Of a DNA stretch of 64,000 bases, positions 45,115 to 56,458 are shown piece after piece. The translations under genes were made by a program, and so were the position numbers. The notes under the pieces are model-generated. The model was not told the origin of the DNA. It saw nothing but the letters and a program-made list of their open reading frames with translations, and searched no databases. The DNA comes from Streptomyces sp. NBC_00490. GTDB lineage: Bacteria; Actinomycetota; Actinomycetes; Streptomycetales; Streptomycetaceae. Where the stretch lies: positions 8,184,001 through 8,248,000 of the forward strand of contig NZ_CP107869.1 of the NCBI RefSeq assembly GCF_036013645.1, read 5' to 3'. Every line of letters begins with the position of its first letter. Position 1 is the stretch's first letter.

Positions 45115-45170
45115 CGGTAACCGCGGTTTCTTACCGTAGGTAACCCGTCGGTAAGTTACGCGGCAGTAAC
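45115..45170. promoter_or_regulatory. CGGTAA/TTACCG repeat cluster upstream of the CocE-like gene
   Basis: CGGTAA at 45115-45120 and 45149-45154, TTACCG at 45131-45136, GGTAAC at 45139-45144, GTTACG at 45155-45160 and AGTAAC at 45165-45170. The first CGGTAA and TTACCG form an inverted pair. The cluster lies between two minus-strand genes, just upstream of the CocE-like start, and suggests a repressor operator. Confidence 0.5.
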
Positions 45171-45192
45171 GATTGGTGTCATGTGAATGAAT

Positions 45193-45951
45193 TCAGGACG
45201 CGCGGTGGGAGTTGCGCGGAGCCGCGGGCGCCGGCAGCGGTGCCTGTGCCGCCCGGGTCACGTCCGCGATCAGTTCGGCGACATCCGGGCCGTACGCCTG
45301 GGAGTTGACCACCTTCAGCAGCAGGACGAACGTGTTGTCGCCGTACTTGCGGGACAGCCGCTCGTGGTTGCGGGCCAGGTAGCGGGTCGCGGCCTGGTTG
45401 GTGATCGCGGTCTGACCGCTGAACAGGAAGACGGGCCGGTTCAGGCCGGGCTGCCCCGCGGTGAGCCGGGCCAGCAGCACGTACTCGGACACGCCCTTCT
45501 CCATGCGGTAGCGCTCGCTGCCGATCTGGAGGGCGAGCCGGTCCGGGCCCGGTTCCGGGTCGGTGTTCACCCGCACCCCGGGCAGCATGGCGTGCATATG
45601 GGCCGCCATGCGCCGGTTGGACCCCGGGCCGCCGACACAGAACTCCGTGCGCTCCCCGAAGCCCTGCCGGGCCGTGTCCTGGGTGATCACCTCGGCGTGC
45701 GCGCCGCAGTCCTTGATGAGCGCGGAGAGCTCCAGGAGCGCGAAGACGTCGTAGCGGTGCACGGCGAGGTCCGGGCTGCCGGCGTCGCGGTTGACGACGA
45801 GGAGGGACTCGGAGTTGTCCGGCAGCCCGAAGAACGCCTGCTTCTTACGGAGCTTGCGCTTCCACAGATAGGTGCGGGCCACCCAGCCGAGGGCGGCACT
45901 GATGCCGGCCGCGACCACGCCCAGGACGATGTTGCGCACGTCGTCATTCAT
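45193..45951 (-). CDS. Membrane-anchored protein of unknown function
   Basis: A 252-aa protein with one N-terminal membrane segment (IVLGVVAAGISAALGWVART) followed by a basic stretch and a mixed alpha/beta domain (QAFFGLPDNSESLLVVNRDA; VLLARLTAGQPGLNRPVFLF; LVTGQTAITN-like GQTAITNQAATRYLARNH). The pattern is conserved in Streptomyces but I know no assigned function. It lies upstream of the CocE-like gene on the same strand. Confidence 0.72.
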   Translation of the reverse strand: MNDDVRNIVLGVVAAGISAALGWVARTYLWKRKLRKKQAFFGLPDNSESLLVVNRDAGSPDLAVHRYDVFALLELSALIKDCGAHAEVITQDTARQGFGERTEFCVGGPGSNRRMAAHMHAMLPGVRVNTDPEPGPDRLALQIGSERYRMEKGVSEYVLLARLTAGQPGLNRPVFLFSGQTAITNQAATRYLARNHERLSRKYGDNTFVLLLKVVNSQAYGPDVAELIADVTRAAQAPLPAPAAPRNSHRAS

Positions 45952-46095
45952 GGGCGCGCATGGTAGCGGGCCGACCTGGCTGGTACGTACCCGTGTTCGA
46001 AGTGTGGCGTTCTCGTGGCAGGTGCCCTGAATGGGGCTGTCGGGCCCCTGGTGTTGTGGTTACGCTGCGCGGACGGTCCCGGCCTGGAGGTACGC

Positions 46096-47913
46096 ATGCG
46101 TCGCCCTGTCGCGCGGAAGCTTCTCGTCCTGGCGGTTTCGGCCGCCGTGGTGTCGGTCGGGGCGACAGCTCCGCCAGGGAGCTCCCCGGCCTCTCCGGCG
46201 CCGCAGAAGGTGCCCGTCGCCGTCGGCTACGGCGGCGCCGTAGCCAGCGTCGACCTCGACGCCTCCGCGGCCGGCATCGAGGTGCTGAAGAAGGGCGGCA
46301 ACGCGGTCGACGCCGCCGTCGCCACGGCCGCCGCGCTCGGCGTCACCGAGCCCTACTCCTCCGGCATCGGAGGCGGCGGCTACTTCGTCTACTACGACGC
46401 CAAGTCCCGCAAGGTGCACACCATCGACGGCCGGGAGACGGCTCCGCTGACGGCCGGCTCCGACCTGTTCGTCGAGAACGGCAAGGCGATCGCCTTCGCG
46501 GACGCCGTCAGCAGCGGACTGAGCGTCGGCACGCCGGGCACCCCTGCCACCTGGGCGACGGCGCTCGGCAAGTGGGGCAGCAAACGACTCGGCACGGTCC
46601 TGAAGCCCGCCGAGCGGATCGCCCGCGACGGGTTCACCGTCGACGACACCTTCCGCACGCAGACCGCCGCCAACGAGACCCGGTTCCGCTACTTCCCGGA
46701 CACCACGAAGCTGTTCCTGCCCGGCGGACAGCTCCCGGTCGTCGGCTCCACCTTCAAGAACCCCGATCTCGCCCGCACCTACGAGGAGTTGGGCAGGAAG
46801 GGCGTCGACGCCCTCTACCGCGGCGCCCTCGGGGACGAGATCGTCGACACCGTGAACCACCCGCCCGTGGACCCGGCCTCCGGCTGGAACGCCCGCCCGG
46901 GCGAGCTGTCGGAGAAGGACCTCGCGGCCTACCGCGCGAAGCTCCAGGCGCCCACGAAGACCTCCTACCGCGGACTCGGCGTCTACTCCATCGCGCCCTC
47001 CTCCTCCGGCGGCACGACCGTCGGTGAAGCCCTCAACATCCTGGAGAACACCGACCTCTCGAAGGCGAGCGAGGTCCAGTACCTGCACCGGTACATCGAG
47101 GCCAGCCGCATCGCGTTCGCGGACCGGGGGCGCTGGGTGGGCGACCCGGCCTTCGAGGACGTACCGACAAAGGAACTGCTGTCGCAGAAGTACGCGGACT
47201 CCCGCGCGTGCCTCATCAAGGACGACGCGGTGCTGACGAGCCCGGTCGCGCCGGGAGACCCGCGCCGTCCGGCGGCCTGCGCCAGTGGGGGAACGGCGGC
47301 GCCGACGACGTACGAAGGCGAGAACACCACCCATCTGACGGTGGCCGACAAGTGGGGGAACGTCGTCTCCTACACGCTGACCATCGAACAGACCGGCGGC
47401 AGCGGGATCACCGTGCCGGGACGCGGGTTCATCCTGAACAACGAGCTGACGGACTTCTCCTTCGTCCCGGCCAACCCGGCCGTCCACGACCCGAACCTGC
47501 CGGGTCCCGGCAAGCGGCCGCGCTCCTCGATCTCGCCGACGATCGTGCTCGACCGGCACGACAAGCCGGTCGTGGCGCTCGGTTCACCCGGCGGGGCGAC
47601 CATCATCACCACCGTGCTGCAGACGCTGACGCGGTTCGTGGACCGGGGCGAACCGCTCGTCGACGCGATCGCGGCGCCGCGGGCGAGCCAGCGGAACGCC
47701 GCGCAGACAGAGCTGGAGCCCGCGCTCTTCAACGACACGAGCCCCGGGAGCCTCAGGTCCCGGCTGGAGGCCATCGGGCACTCGTTCAGGCTCAACCCCG
47801 AGATCGGGGCGGCGACCGGTGTGCAGCGGCTGCCCGACGGGAAGTGGCTCGCGGCGGCCGAGACGGTACGACGGGGCGGCGGCTCGGCGCAGGTGGTGCA
47901 CCCGGCGCCGTAG
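46096..47913 (+). CDS. ggt: Gamma-glutamyltransferase
   Basis: A 605-aa secreted gamma-glutamyltranspeptidase that transfers or hydrolyses the gamma-glutamyl group of glutathione and related compounds. It has a signal peptide (ARKLLVLAVSAAVVSVGA), the large-subunit motif GVTEPYSSGIGGGGYFVYYD and the autoprocessing/catalytic Thr in YEGENTTHLTVADKWGN. The small subunit has GFILNNELTDFS and SSISPTIV. GGAGG lies 5 nt before ATG 46096. It converges on the clp gene with abutting stops. Confidence 0.92.
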   Translation: MRRPVARKLLVLAVSAAVVSVGATAPPGSSPASPAPQKVPVAVGYGGAVASVDLDASAAGIEVLKKGGNAVDAAVATAAALGVTEPYSSGIGGGGYFVYYDAKSRKVHTIDGRETAPLTAGSDLFVENGKAIAFADAVSSGLSVGTPGTPATWATALGKWGSKRLGTVLKPAERIARDGFTVDDTFRTQTAANETRFRYFPDTTKLFLPGGQLPVVGSTFKNPDLARTYEELGRKGVDALYRGALGDEIVDTVNHPPVDPASGWNARPGELSEKDLAAYRAKLQAPTKTSYRGLGVYSIAPSSSGGTTVGEALNILENTDLSKASEVQYLHRYIEASRIAFADRGRWVGDPAFEDVPTKELLSQKYADSRACLIKDDAVLTSPVAPGDPRRPAACASGGTAAPTTYEGENTTHLTVADKWGNVVSYTLTIEQTGGSGITVPGRGFILNNELTDFSFVPANPAVHDPNLPGPGKRPRSSISPTIVLDRHDKPVVALGSPGGATIITTVLQTLTRFVDRGEPLVDAIAAPRASQRNAAQTELEPALFNDTSPGSLRSRLEAIGHSFRLNPEIGAATGVQRLPDGKWLAAAETVRRGGGSAQVVHPAP

Positions 47914-50469
<2,556 letters not shown>

Positions 50470-50543
50470 CCGGCCTCCCCGCAGGGCCCGGGGACGCCTC
50501 GCCGATCGACGTGCCGGGGTCGGGTAACCCACGTGGCTGTCGG

Positions 50544-51080
50544 CTACACCTCTGGCCCGTCCTCGCCCGGACGACCCACCTGTGCCGCGGACCAGGTGTA
50601 CTCCACCTCGTCCACCACGAGGTCCGGGGCCAGCCGCAGCGGGCGCTCGGCCGTGCGCAGGCCGCCTTGGCGCTCGTAGAACACGATCGCACGATCGTTG
50701 CCCCGCAGCACCTCCAGGAAGACGTCCCGGCCCGGGTGCGCGGCGGCCGCCCAGGCGAAGCCGCGACGCAGCAGGCTCCGGCCGAGACCGGTGCCGACGC
50801 GGTCCGGGCGGACATGCAGGTTGTCGACGTGGACACGACCGTCCGCCACGGTGCGCAGGTAGAGGAAACCGTGCAGCTCACCGTCCTCGTACGCGACGAG
50901 AAGCAGCTGGTCGGGACCGAGCGAGGCGGTCCGGGCCCGCCACTGCGCGCGGTGCTCCTCGGCCACCGGGCCGTGCAGATAGGAGGCGGGCAGGAGCGCG
51001 GCGTACGCACTGCGCCAGCTGGCCGTGTGCAGCGCGGCGATACGGTCGGCGTCGGCGGCGGTCCCCGGTGCGATGGGCAT
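50544..51080 (-). CDS. GNAT N-acetyltransferase
   Basis: A 178-aa acetyltransferase. [20 protein letters not shown] leads into LLRRGF and contains the acetyl-CoA pyrophosphate-binding R-x-G-x-G-x segment; [14 protein letters not shown] is the C-terminal motif B. Substrate unknown. The ATG 51080 gives the usual family length; GGAG lies 12 nt upstream. Confidence 0.82.
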   Translation of the reverse strand: MPIAPGTAADADRIAALHTASWRSAYAALLPASYLHGPVAEEHRAQWRARTASLGPDQLLLVAYEDGELHGFLYLRTVADGRVHVDNLHVRPDRVGTGLGRSLLRRGFAWAAAAHPGRDVFLEVLRGNDRAIVFYERQGGLRTAERPLRLAPDLVVDEVEYTWSAAQVGRPGEDGPEV

Positions 51081-51369
51081 GGGGCAGGGTAACTCCCGTC
51101 CGCGGCAGGGCTGTACGGGCGGCGAGGGCGTGACCCGCATGCCGCCGGGACGCGGGGGCGGTGGTCCGGGGCGGGCGTCCTCGGCGCCGTCACGGTCACG
51201 CGCCCCGTCGGCGGCCACGTGGCACGACGGGGTCGTCCGCCACGTGGCAGGCCGCGGCGGCGTAGGCCATCCGTCCCACTGCCGGGCCTCGGCCCCCCGC
51301 GGTTTTCCTGGCGGGCGGTGCGACGGGTCTGCCGATCCGGGCGCCCCGGACCCGGAGACCAGGCGCCCG

Positions 51370-52143
51370 TCAGTCCGCTCGTGCCGTCAGGATCCTCGGG
51401 CCCGATTCCGTGATCGCCACCGTGTGTTCGGCGTGTGCCGCGCGTGAGCCGTCGTTGGTGCGCAGGGTCCAGCCGTCCGCGTCCGCGTGGTAGCCGTCCG
51501 TGCCGCCGCCGATCAGCATCGGCTCGATCGCCAGGACCATGCCGTGGCGCAGCTTCATGCCGCGGCCGGGGCGCCCCTCGTTGGGCACCCCCGGGTCCTC
51601 GTGCATCCGGCGGCCGATGCCGTGGCCGCCGAAGCCGTCCGGGATGCCGTACCCGCCCTCGCGGCACACCGTGCCGATCGCGTGCGCGATGTCGCCGATG
51701 CGGTTGCCGACGACGGCCGCCGCGATACCGGCGGCGAGGGCCCGCTCCGCCGTCTCGATCAGGCGCACGTCGGCCGGGCGCGGTGTGCCGACCGTGAAAC
51801 TGAGCGCCGAGTCGCCGACCCAGCCGCCCAGTTCGGCGCCGAAGTCCATCGAGACCAGGTCGCCGTCGCGCAGTTTGTAGCGGGTCGGGATGCCGTGCAC
51901 GATCGCGTCGTTCACGGAGGCGCAGAGGACGGCCGGGAAGGCGGTCGGCGCGAAGGAGGGCCGGTAGCCGAGGAAGGGCGAGGTCGCGCCCGCCTCCCGC
52001 AGCACGTCGTGCGCCACCTCGTCCAGCTCCAGCAGGGAGACGCCCACGTCGGAGGCCTTGCGCACGGCCGTGAGGGCACGCCCCACGACCTGTCCGGCCT
52101 CGTACATGGCGTCGATCGATGTGTCCGTCTTCAGCTCCACCAT
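51370..52143 (-). CDS. map: Type I methionine aminopeptidase
   Basis: A 257-aa enzyme removing the initiator Met from nascent proteins. All five metal ligands can be seen: Asp in VSMDFGAEL, Asp in WVGDSALSF, His in GFGGHGIGRRMHE, Glu in LAIEPMLIG and Glu in HAEHTVAITE. It is divergent from a small Xre gene over a 32-bp gap. TATAGT lies 7 nt before the ATG, consistent with leaderless transcription. Streptomyces have other map genes, so this is probably an accessory copy. Confidence 0.92.
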   Translation of the reverse strand: MVELKTDTSIDAMYEAGQVVGRALTAVRKASDVGVSLLELDEVAHDVLREAGATSPFLGYRPSFAPTAFPAVLCASVNDAIVHGIPTRYKLRDGDLVSMDFGAELGGWVGDSALSFTVGTPRPADVRLIETAERALAAGIAAAVVGNRIGDIAHAIGTVCREGGYGIPDGFGGHGIGRRMHEDPGVPNEGRPGRGMKLRHGMVLAIEPMLIGGGTDGYHADADGWTLRTNDGSRAAHAEHTVAITESGPRILTARAD

Positions 52144-52175
52144 GCCAATTACTATACCGGTATTAGAATGGTGTC
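52144..52175. promoter_or_regulatory. Overlapping divergent leaderless promoters with palindromic operator
   Basis: The gap between map and xre starts holds ATACCGGTAT (52154-52163), a perfect palindrome with partly symmetric flanks. On the plus strand TAGAAT lies 6 nt before the xre ATG; on the minus strand TATAGT lies 7 nt before the map ATG. No Shine-Dalgarno site precedes either. One bound Xre dimer would cover both -10 boxes. Confidence 0.6.
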
Positions 52176-52427
52176 ATGGTACGCACCCCACTGACCCAGG
52201 CAGAGCGTGAACGCGGCGAGCGGCTCGGCCGGTTTCTGCGCGAGGCCCGCGGCGGCCGCAGCATGGCCGACGTCGCGGCATGTGCGGGCATCTCCGCGGA
52301 GACCCTCCGGAAGATCGAGACCGGCCGGGCGCCGACGCCCGCGTTCTTCACGGTCGCCGCCCTGGCGGGAGCGCTGGGGCTGTCCATGGACGACCTCGTG
52401 GTGAGGTGCGTGCTGGTGCCCGCCTGA
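52176..52427 (+). CDS. Small Xre-type regulator
   Basis: An 83-aa, nearly whole-domain Cro/C1 helix-turn-helix protein (RLGRFLREARGGRSMADVAA; CAGISAETLRKIETGRAPTP; ALAGALGLSMDDLV). It likely binds the palindrome in the 32-bp gap and controls itself and map. Adjacent Xre-map pairs suggest that N-terminal processing is under local control here. Confidence 0.85.
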   Translation: MVRTPLTQAERERGERLGRFLREARGGRSMADVAACAGISAETLRKIETGRAPTPAFFTVAALAGALGLSMDDLVVRCVLVPA

Positions 52428-52564
52428 CGGCGGGCGGGGCGCACAGCGTCGGACGGCCCGGCCGGGGATCTTTGCGCCCGGTTCGCAAAGCCGCTGTAGC
52501 CGCGCCGTAACACAACTGGTGTTTTCTACGGACCGGAGTACTCCGGTCTGGCGGGAGTTGTGCG

Positions 52565-54133
52565 ATGGCAGTGGATCAACTCCCGGGTCGGGTGCGCGAG
52601 TTCGCGAACTACCTGAACGGTCTGCTGGCGCGCCTGGACCAGGGCGGCGGCTGGTGCGCGGTGTTCTGGCAGCGCGACCCCGACGGCATGCGGGCCTGTC
52701 TCGAGGGGCGTGAAGTGCCGCCCTGGGACGTGGTGGAGGCGCTGCTCCAGGACCTGGCCACCGAGTACGGCCCGGGCGCCGCCACCGCCGAGGCCGAACA
52801 CGCCAGGGTGCTGCATGCCGCGGCGCTGTCCGCGTTCGACGCCCGGCCCGGTGGCCGGGACGCCCTCGGTGACCGGCTCGACGTCATGCTCCGCGAACAG
52901 CGCTACGCCGCCGAACGCCAGGCGCAGTTGGGTCACGCGCTGGCCGCCGCCACCTCCCAGGAACAGGCCGACGCCCTCCGCCTCGACCTCGCCTGGGCCC
53001 GCGACGACCACGAACGGGCGACCGTCCGCTGCGCTGAACTCCGGTCCCGGATACAGCAATTGGACCACCGCTCGGCGGAGGGCCGGGCCCAGGCGATCCG
53101 CCGCGGCCGCATCGGCGGTGTGTTCCGCATCGAGAGCGAGTACGGCCCGGGTGACGCGGACGACGCGGACCGGCAGGGCGGCCGGGTCCCGGACATGCCG
53201 CAACAGCGCGACGCGGGTACGGCCGCGGAGACGACGGTCCGGCACGAGGACACGGGGTGGGGTGACGGGTGGGGCGGGCAGGATGCCGGTTCCGCGACCG
53301 GCGCCCACGACGCTCCGGAAGCCGCCGGGGGACCCGGGTGGGCCAGGACGCCGGACACGGACACCGTCGACGTGCCCCCCGCCGCCGAACCCACCCCCAA
53401 GCAGCGCAGACGCCGTCGCGGCGGCGCCCGCTTCGCCGGGATCGCCGAGGAGGAGACCGCCCCCGTCGTCGTACCGCCCGCCGCCGAGCCCGCCCCGCCC
53501 GTGCCCGCCGCCCGCACCCGCCGTACTCCGCGGGGTGCCCGGTTCGCCGGGGCCGCGGACGAGCCCGAGGTGCGCCCGGAGCCGCAGACCGAGCCGGTGG
53601 ACGCGGGGGCCGGGCGGGAGGTCGTCCAGACCGTCGAGACGCTGGTGCGGCTGCGTGCGGAGGGGCGCAGCGGTGAGGCGCACGCGCTGCTCGTCGAGGC
53701 CGCCCACTGGCCCGCCGCCCGCTTCCCGCGGCTCGCCGGCGAACTCCAGCGCGCCGGGCTCGGGCACGACTGGGCGAGCCTGCTCTGGGAGGCCGCCTCG
53801 CTGCCCGCCGACCGGCTGGTCGCCGCGGCGGACGCGTTGGTCGAGGCCGGGCGCGGCGGGGACGGGGAGCAGATCCTGCGCCAGGGCGTGGCCCGGCCCG
53901 CCGAGGAGATCGGCGCCGCCGTGCTGGGCCTGACCGCCGAGGGCCGCCGCCGCGAGGTGCGGGCGCTGCTCGACGCCTACGTCCGCGTCCGCACCCCCGA
54001 GGAAGCGGCCCGCAGTGCCGCCCCCGGCCCGGCGACCCTCGTGCCCCTGCTGCTGGAGGCCGCCCGGGGTGTCTCGGAGGAGCGTCACTGGGACCTCGTC
54101 CACGCCCTGAGGGTCGCGGGCTTCACCGCCTGA
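52565..54133 (+). CDS. Large conserved hypothetical protein with disordered middle
   Basis: A 522-aa protein. The N-terminal 190 residues are helical and partly coiled coil (GRVREFANYLNGLLARLDQG; LREQRYAAERQAQLGHALAA; AELRSRIQQLDHR). Residues about 195-350 are charged and Pro-rich with two RRRRRRGGARFAG-like basic patches. A C-terminal helical domain follows (VETLVRLRAEGRSGEAHALL). Streptomyces homologues are often labelled only as tegument-like, which has no functional meaning. ATG 52565 has GGGAG about 8 nt upstream. Confidence 0.7.
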   Translation: MAVDQLPGRVREFANYLNGLLARLDQGGGWCAVFWQRDPDGMRACLEGREVPPWDVVEALLQDLATEYGPGAATAEAEHARVLHAAALSAFDARPGGRDALGDRLDVMLREQRYAAERQAQLGHALAAATSQEQADALRLDLAWARDDHERATVRCAELRSRIQQLDHRSAEGRAQAIRRGRIGGVFRIESEYGPGDADDADRQGGRVPDMPQQRDAGTAAETTVRHEDTGWGDGWGGQDAGSATGAHDAPEAAGGPGWARTPDTDTVDVPPAAEPTPKQRRRRRGGARFAGIAEEETAPVVVPPAAEPAPPVPAARTRRTPRGARFAGAADEPEVRPEPQTEPVDAGAGREVVQTVETLVRLRAEGRSGEAHALLVEAAHWPAARFPRLAGELQRAGLGHDWASLLWEAASLPADRLVAAADALVEAGRGGDGEQILRQGVARPAEEIGAAVLGLTAEGRRREVRALLDAYVRVRTPEEAARSAAPGPATLVPLLLEAARGVSEERHWDLVHALRVAGFTA

Positions 54134-54161
54134 CCGGCGGGGCCGATCACCCACGAGAGTG

Positions 54162-54263
54162 TGAAACGTGATCGACTCAGCGGGTTAACGACGATGGTCT
54201 TGGCAAGGCTGCCGGGGAGGCTTACTTTCGACCCTCTACGGCCTGTGTCTACGGGCGTAGAGG
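54162..54263. promoter_or_regulatory. Candidate operators before the first nitrilase gene
   Basis: TGAAACGTG (54162-54170) matches TGAAACATG found twice before the second nitrilase gene. Further down, CCTCTACG (54233-54240) and CGTAGAGG (54256-54263) are 8-bp inverted arms, 15 nt apart, ending 28 nt before the ATG. Both could be sites for the PucR-type regulator encoded at 56459. Confidence 0.45.
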
Positions 54264-54291
54264 CTCTGAGGTCCCGTCGAAGGAGCAGCTC

Positions 54292-55134
54292 ATGGCCAAT
54301 GTCGTACGTGCCGCCCTGGTCCAGGCCACCTGGACCGGCGACACCGAGTCCATGGTGGCGAAACACGAGGAGTACGCCCGGGAGGCGGCCCGGCAGGGTG
54401 CGAAGATCATCGGGTTCCAGGAGGTCTTCAATGCCCCCTACTTCTGTCAGGTCCAGGAACCCGAGCACTACCGCTGGGCCGAGCCGGTGCCCGACGGGCC
54501 GACCGTCGTTCGTATGCAGGAGCTCGCCCGCGAGACCGGCATGGTGATCGTCGTACCGGTCTTCGAGGTCGAGCAGTCCGGCTTCTACTACAACACCGCG
54601 GCCGTGATCGACGCGGACGGCACCTTCCTCGGCAAGTACCGCAAACACCACATCCCCCAGGTCAAGGGCTTCTGGGAGAAGTACTACTTCAAGCCGGGCA
54701 ACGTCGGCTGGCCCGTCTTCGACACCGCCGTGGGCAAGGTCGGCGTCTACATCTGCTACGACCGGCACTTCCCGGAGGGCTGGCGGCAACTCGGCCTCAA
54801 CGGTGCCCAGTTGGTCTACAACCCGTCGGCCACCCACCGCGGGCTCTCCTCCCACCTCTGGCGCCTGGAACAGCCCGCCGCGGCCGTCGCCAACGAGTAC
54901 TACGTCGCCGCGATCAACCGGGTCGGCGTCGAGGAGTACGGCGACAACGACTTCTACGGCACGTCGTACTTCGTGGACCCGCGCGGCCAGTTCGTGGGGG
55001 ACACCGCCAGCGACAAGGTGGAGGAGCTCGTCGTCCGGGACCTCGACTTCGACCTCATCGAAGAGGTACGGCAGCAGTGGGCCTTCTACCGGGACCGACG
55101 GCCCGACGCCTACGAGGGGCTGGTGCAGCCGTGA
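54292..55134 (+). CDS. Nitrilase-superfamily amidohydrolase (beta-ureidopropionase-like)
   Basis: A 280-aa C-N hydrolase, probably N-carbamoyl-beta-alanine amidohydrolase of reductive pyrimidine degradation. The catalytic triad is visible as Glu in IGFQEVFNAPYF, Lys in GKYRKHHIPQVKGF and Cys in VYICYDRHFPEGW. AAGGAG is 6-7 nt before the ATG. Its stop overlaps the GTG of the aminotransferase gene (GTGA), so the products act together. A close paralogue lies at 58156-58998. Confidence 0.88.
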   Translation: MANVVRAALVQATWTGDTESMVAKHEEYAREAARQGAKIIGFQEVFNAPYFCQVQEPEHYRWAEPVPDGPTVVRMQELARETGMVIVVPVFEVEQSGFYYNTAAVIDADGTFLGKYRKHHIPQVKGFWEKYYFKPGNVGWPVFDTAVGKVGVYICYDRHFPEGWRQLGLNGAQLVYNPSATHRGLSSHLWRLEQPAAAVANEYYVAAINRVGVEEYGDNDFYGTSYFVDPRGQFVGDTASDKVEELVVRDLDFDLIEEVRQQWAFYRDRRPDAYEGLVQP

Positions 55135-56420
55135 CCGACAAGGACCTGCTGGGCCGCCACCGGTCCGTCCTGCCCGACTGGCTCGCCCTCTACTACCGGG
55201 ACCCGCTGGAGATCACCCACGGCGAGGGCCGCCACGTCTGGGACGCCGCGGGCAACAAGTACCTCGACTTCTTCGGCGGCATCCTGACCACGATGACCGC
55301 CCACGCACTGCCCGAGGTCACCAAGGCGGTGAGCGAACAGGCCGGGAGGATCATCCACTCGTCCACGCTCTACCTCAACCGGCCCATGGTGGAACTGGCC
55401 GAGAGGATCAGCCAGCTGTCCGGGATCCCGGACGCCCGGGTCTTCTTCACCACCTCCGGCACCGAGGCCAACGACACCGCCCTGATGCTCGCCACCACCT
55501 ACCGGCGCAGCAACACGATCCTGGCGATGCGCAACAGCTACCACGGCCGTTCCTTCAGCGCGGTCGGCATCACCGGCAACCGCGGCTGGTCCCCGACGTC
55601 GCTCTCCCCGCTCCAGACGCTCTACGTCCACGGAGGCGTGCGGACGCGCGGCCCGTACGCCTCCCTCGGCGACGACGAGTTCATCGCGGCCTGCGTCGAC
55701 GACCTGACCGACCTGCTCGGTCACACCCGCCCGCCCGCCGCCCTGATCGCCGAGCCCATCCAGGGCGTCGGCGGCTTCACCTCACCGCCGGACGGCCTGT
55801 ACGCCGCCTTCCGCGAGGTGCTCGCCGAGCGCGGCATCCTGTGGATCGCCGACGAGGTGCAGACCGGCTGGGGCCGCACCGGCGACCACTTCTGGGGCTG
55901 GCAGGCACACGCCTCCTCGGGGCCGCCGGACATCGTCACCTTCGCCAAGGGCATCGGCAACGGCATGTCCATCGGCGGGGTCGTGGCCCGCGCCGAGATC
56001 ATGAACTGCCTGGACTCCAACAGCATCTCCACCTTCGGCGGCACCCAGGTCACCATGGCGGCCGGTCTCGCCAACCTGTCGTACCTCCTGGAACACGACC
56101 TCCAGGGCAACGCCCGGCGGGTCGGCGGGCTGCTCATCGAGCGGCTGCGGGCCGTCACCGCGCAGATTCCCGGCGTACGGGAAGTGCGCGGGCGCGGGCT
56201 GATGATCGGCATCGAGCTCGTCAAGCCCGGCACCGACCAGGCCGACCCGGACGCGGCGAGCGCCGTGCTGGAGGCGGCCCGCGAGGGAGGGCTGCTGCTC
56301 GGCAAGGGCGGCGGCCACAACACCAGCGCCCTGCGCGTCGCCCCGCCCCTGTCCCTCACCGTCGCGGAGGCCGAGGAGGGCGCCGCGATCCTCGAGAACG
56401 CTCTGAGGAGCATCCAGTAG
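55131..56420 (+). CDS. Class III PLP aminotransferase
   Basis: A 429-aa fold-type I aminotransferase. WIADEVQTGWGRTGDHFWGW contains the Asp that binds the pyridine N of PLP, and VTFAKGIGNGMSIGG the Schiff-base Lys. TTSGTEANDTALMLAT is the phosphate-binding stretch. In this cluster it would deaminate beta-alanine or beta-aminoisobutyrate released by the ureidopropionase, which is inference from context. The GTG start overlaps the previous stop by 4 nt. Confidence 0.88.
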   Translation: MTDKDLLGRHRSVLPDWLALYYRDPLEITHGEGRHVWDAAGNKYLDFFGGILTTMTAHALPEVTKAVSEQAGRIIHSSTLYLNRPMVELAERISQLSGIPDARVFFTTSGTEANDTALMLATTYRRSNTILAMRNSYHGRSFSAVGITGNRGWSPTSLSPLQTLYVHGGVRTRGPYASLGDDEFIAACVDDLTDLLGHTRPPAALIAEPIQGVGGFTSPPDGLYAAFREVLAERGILWIADEVQTGWGRTGDHFWGWQAHASSGPPDIVTFAKGIGNGMSIGGVVARAEIMNCLDSNSISTFGGTQVTMAAGLANLSYLLEHDLQGNARRVGGLLIERLRAVTAQIPGVREVRGRGLMIGIELVKPGTDQADPDAASAVLEAAREGGLLLGKGGGHNTSALRVAPPLSLTVAEAEEGAAILENALRSIQ

Positions 56421-56458
56421 CAGGACCGACAGCAGGACAGAGCAAGGGACCGACCGCC

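Noticed and set aside
46060..47559. 499-aa minus-strand frame opposite ggt
   Set aside because: The plus strand encodes a complete gamma-glutamyltransferase with catalytic residues; the antisense frame shows no domain.
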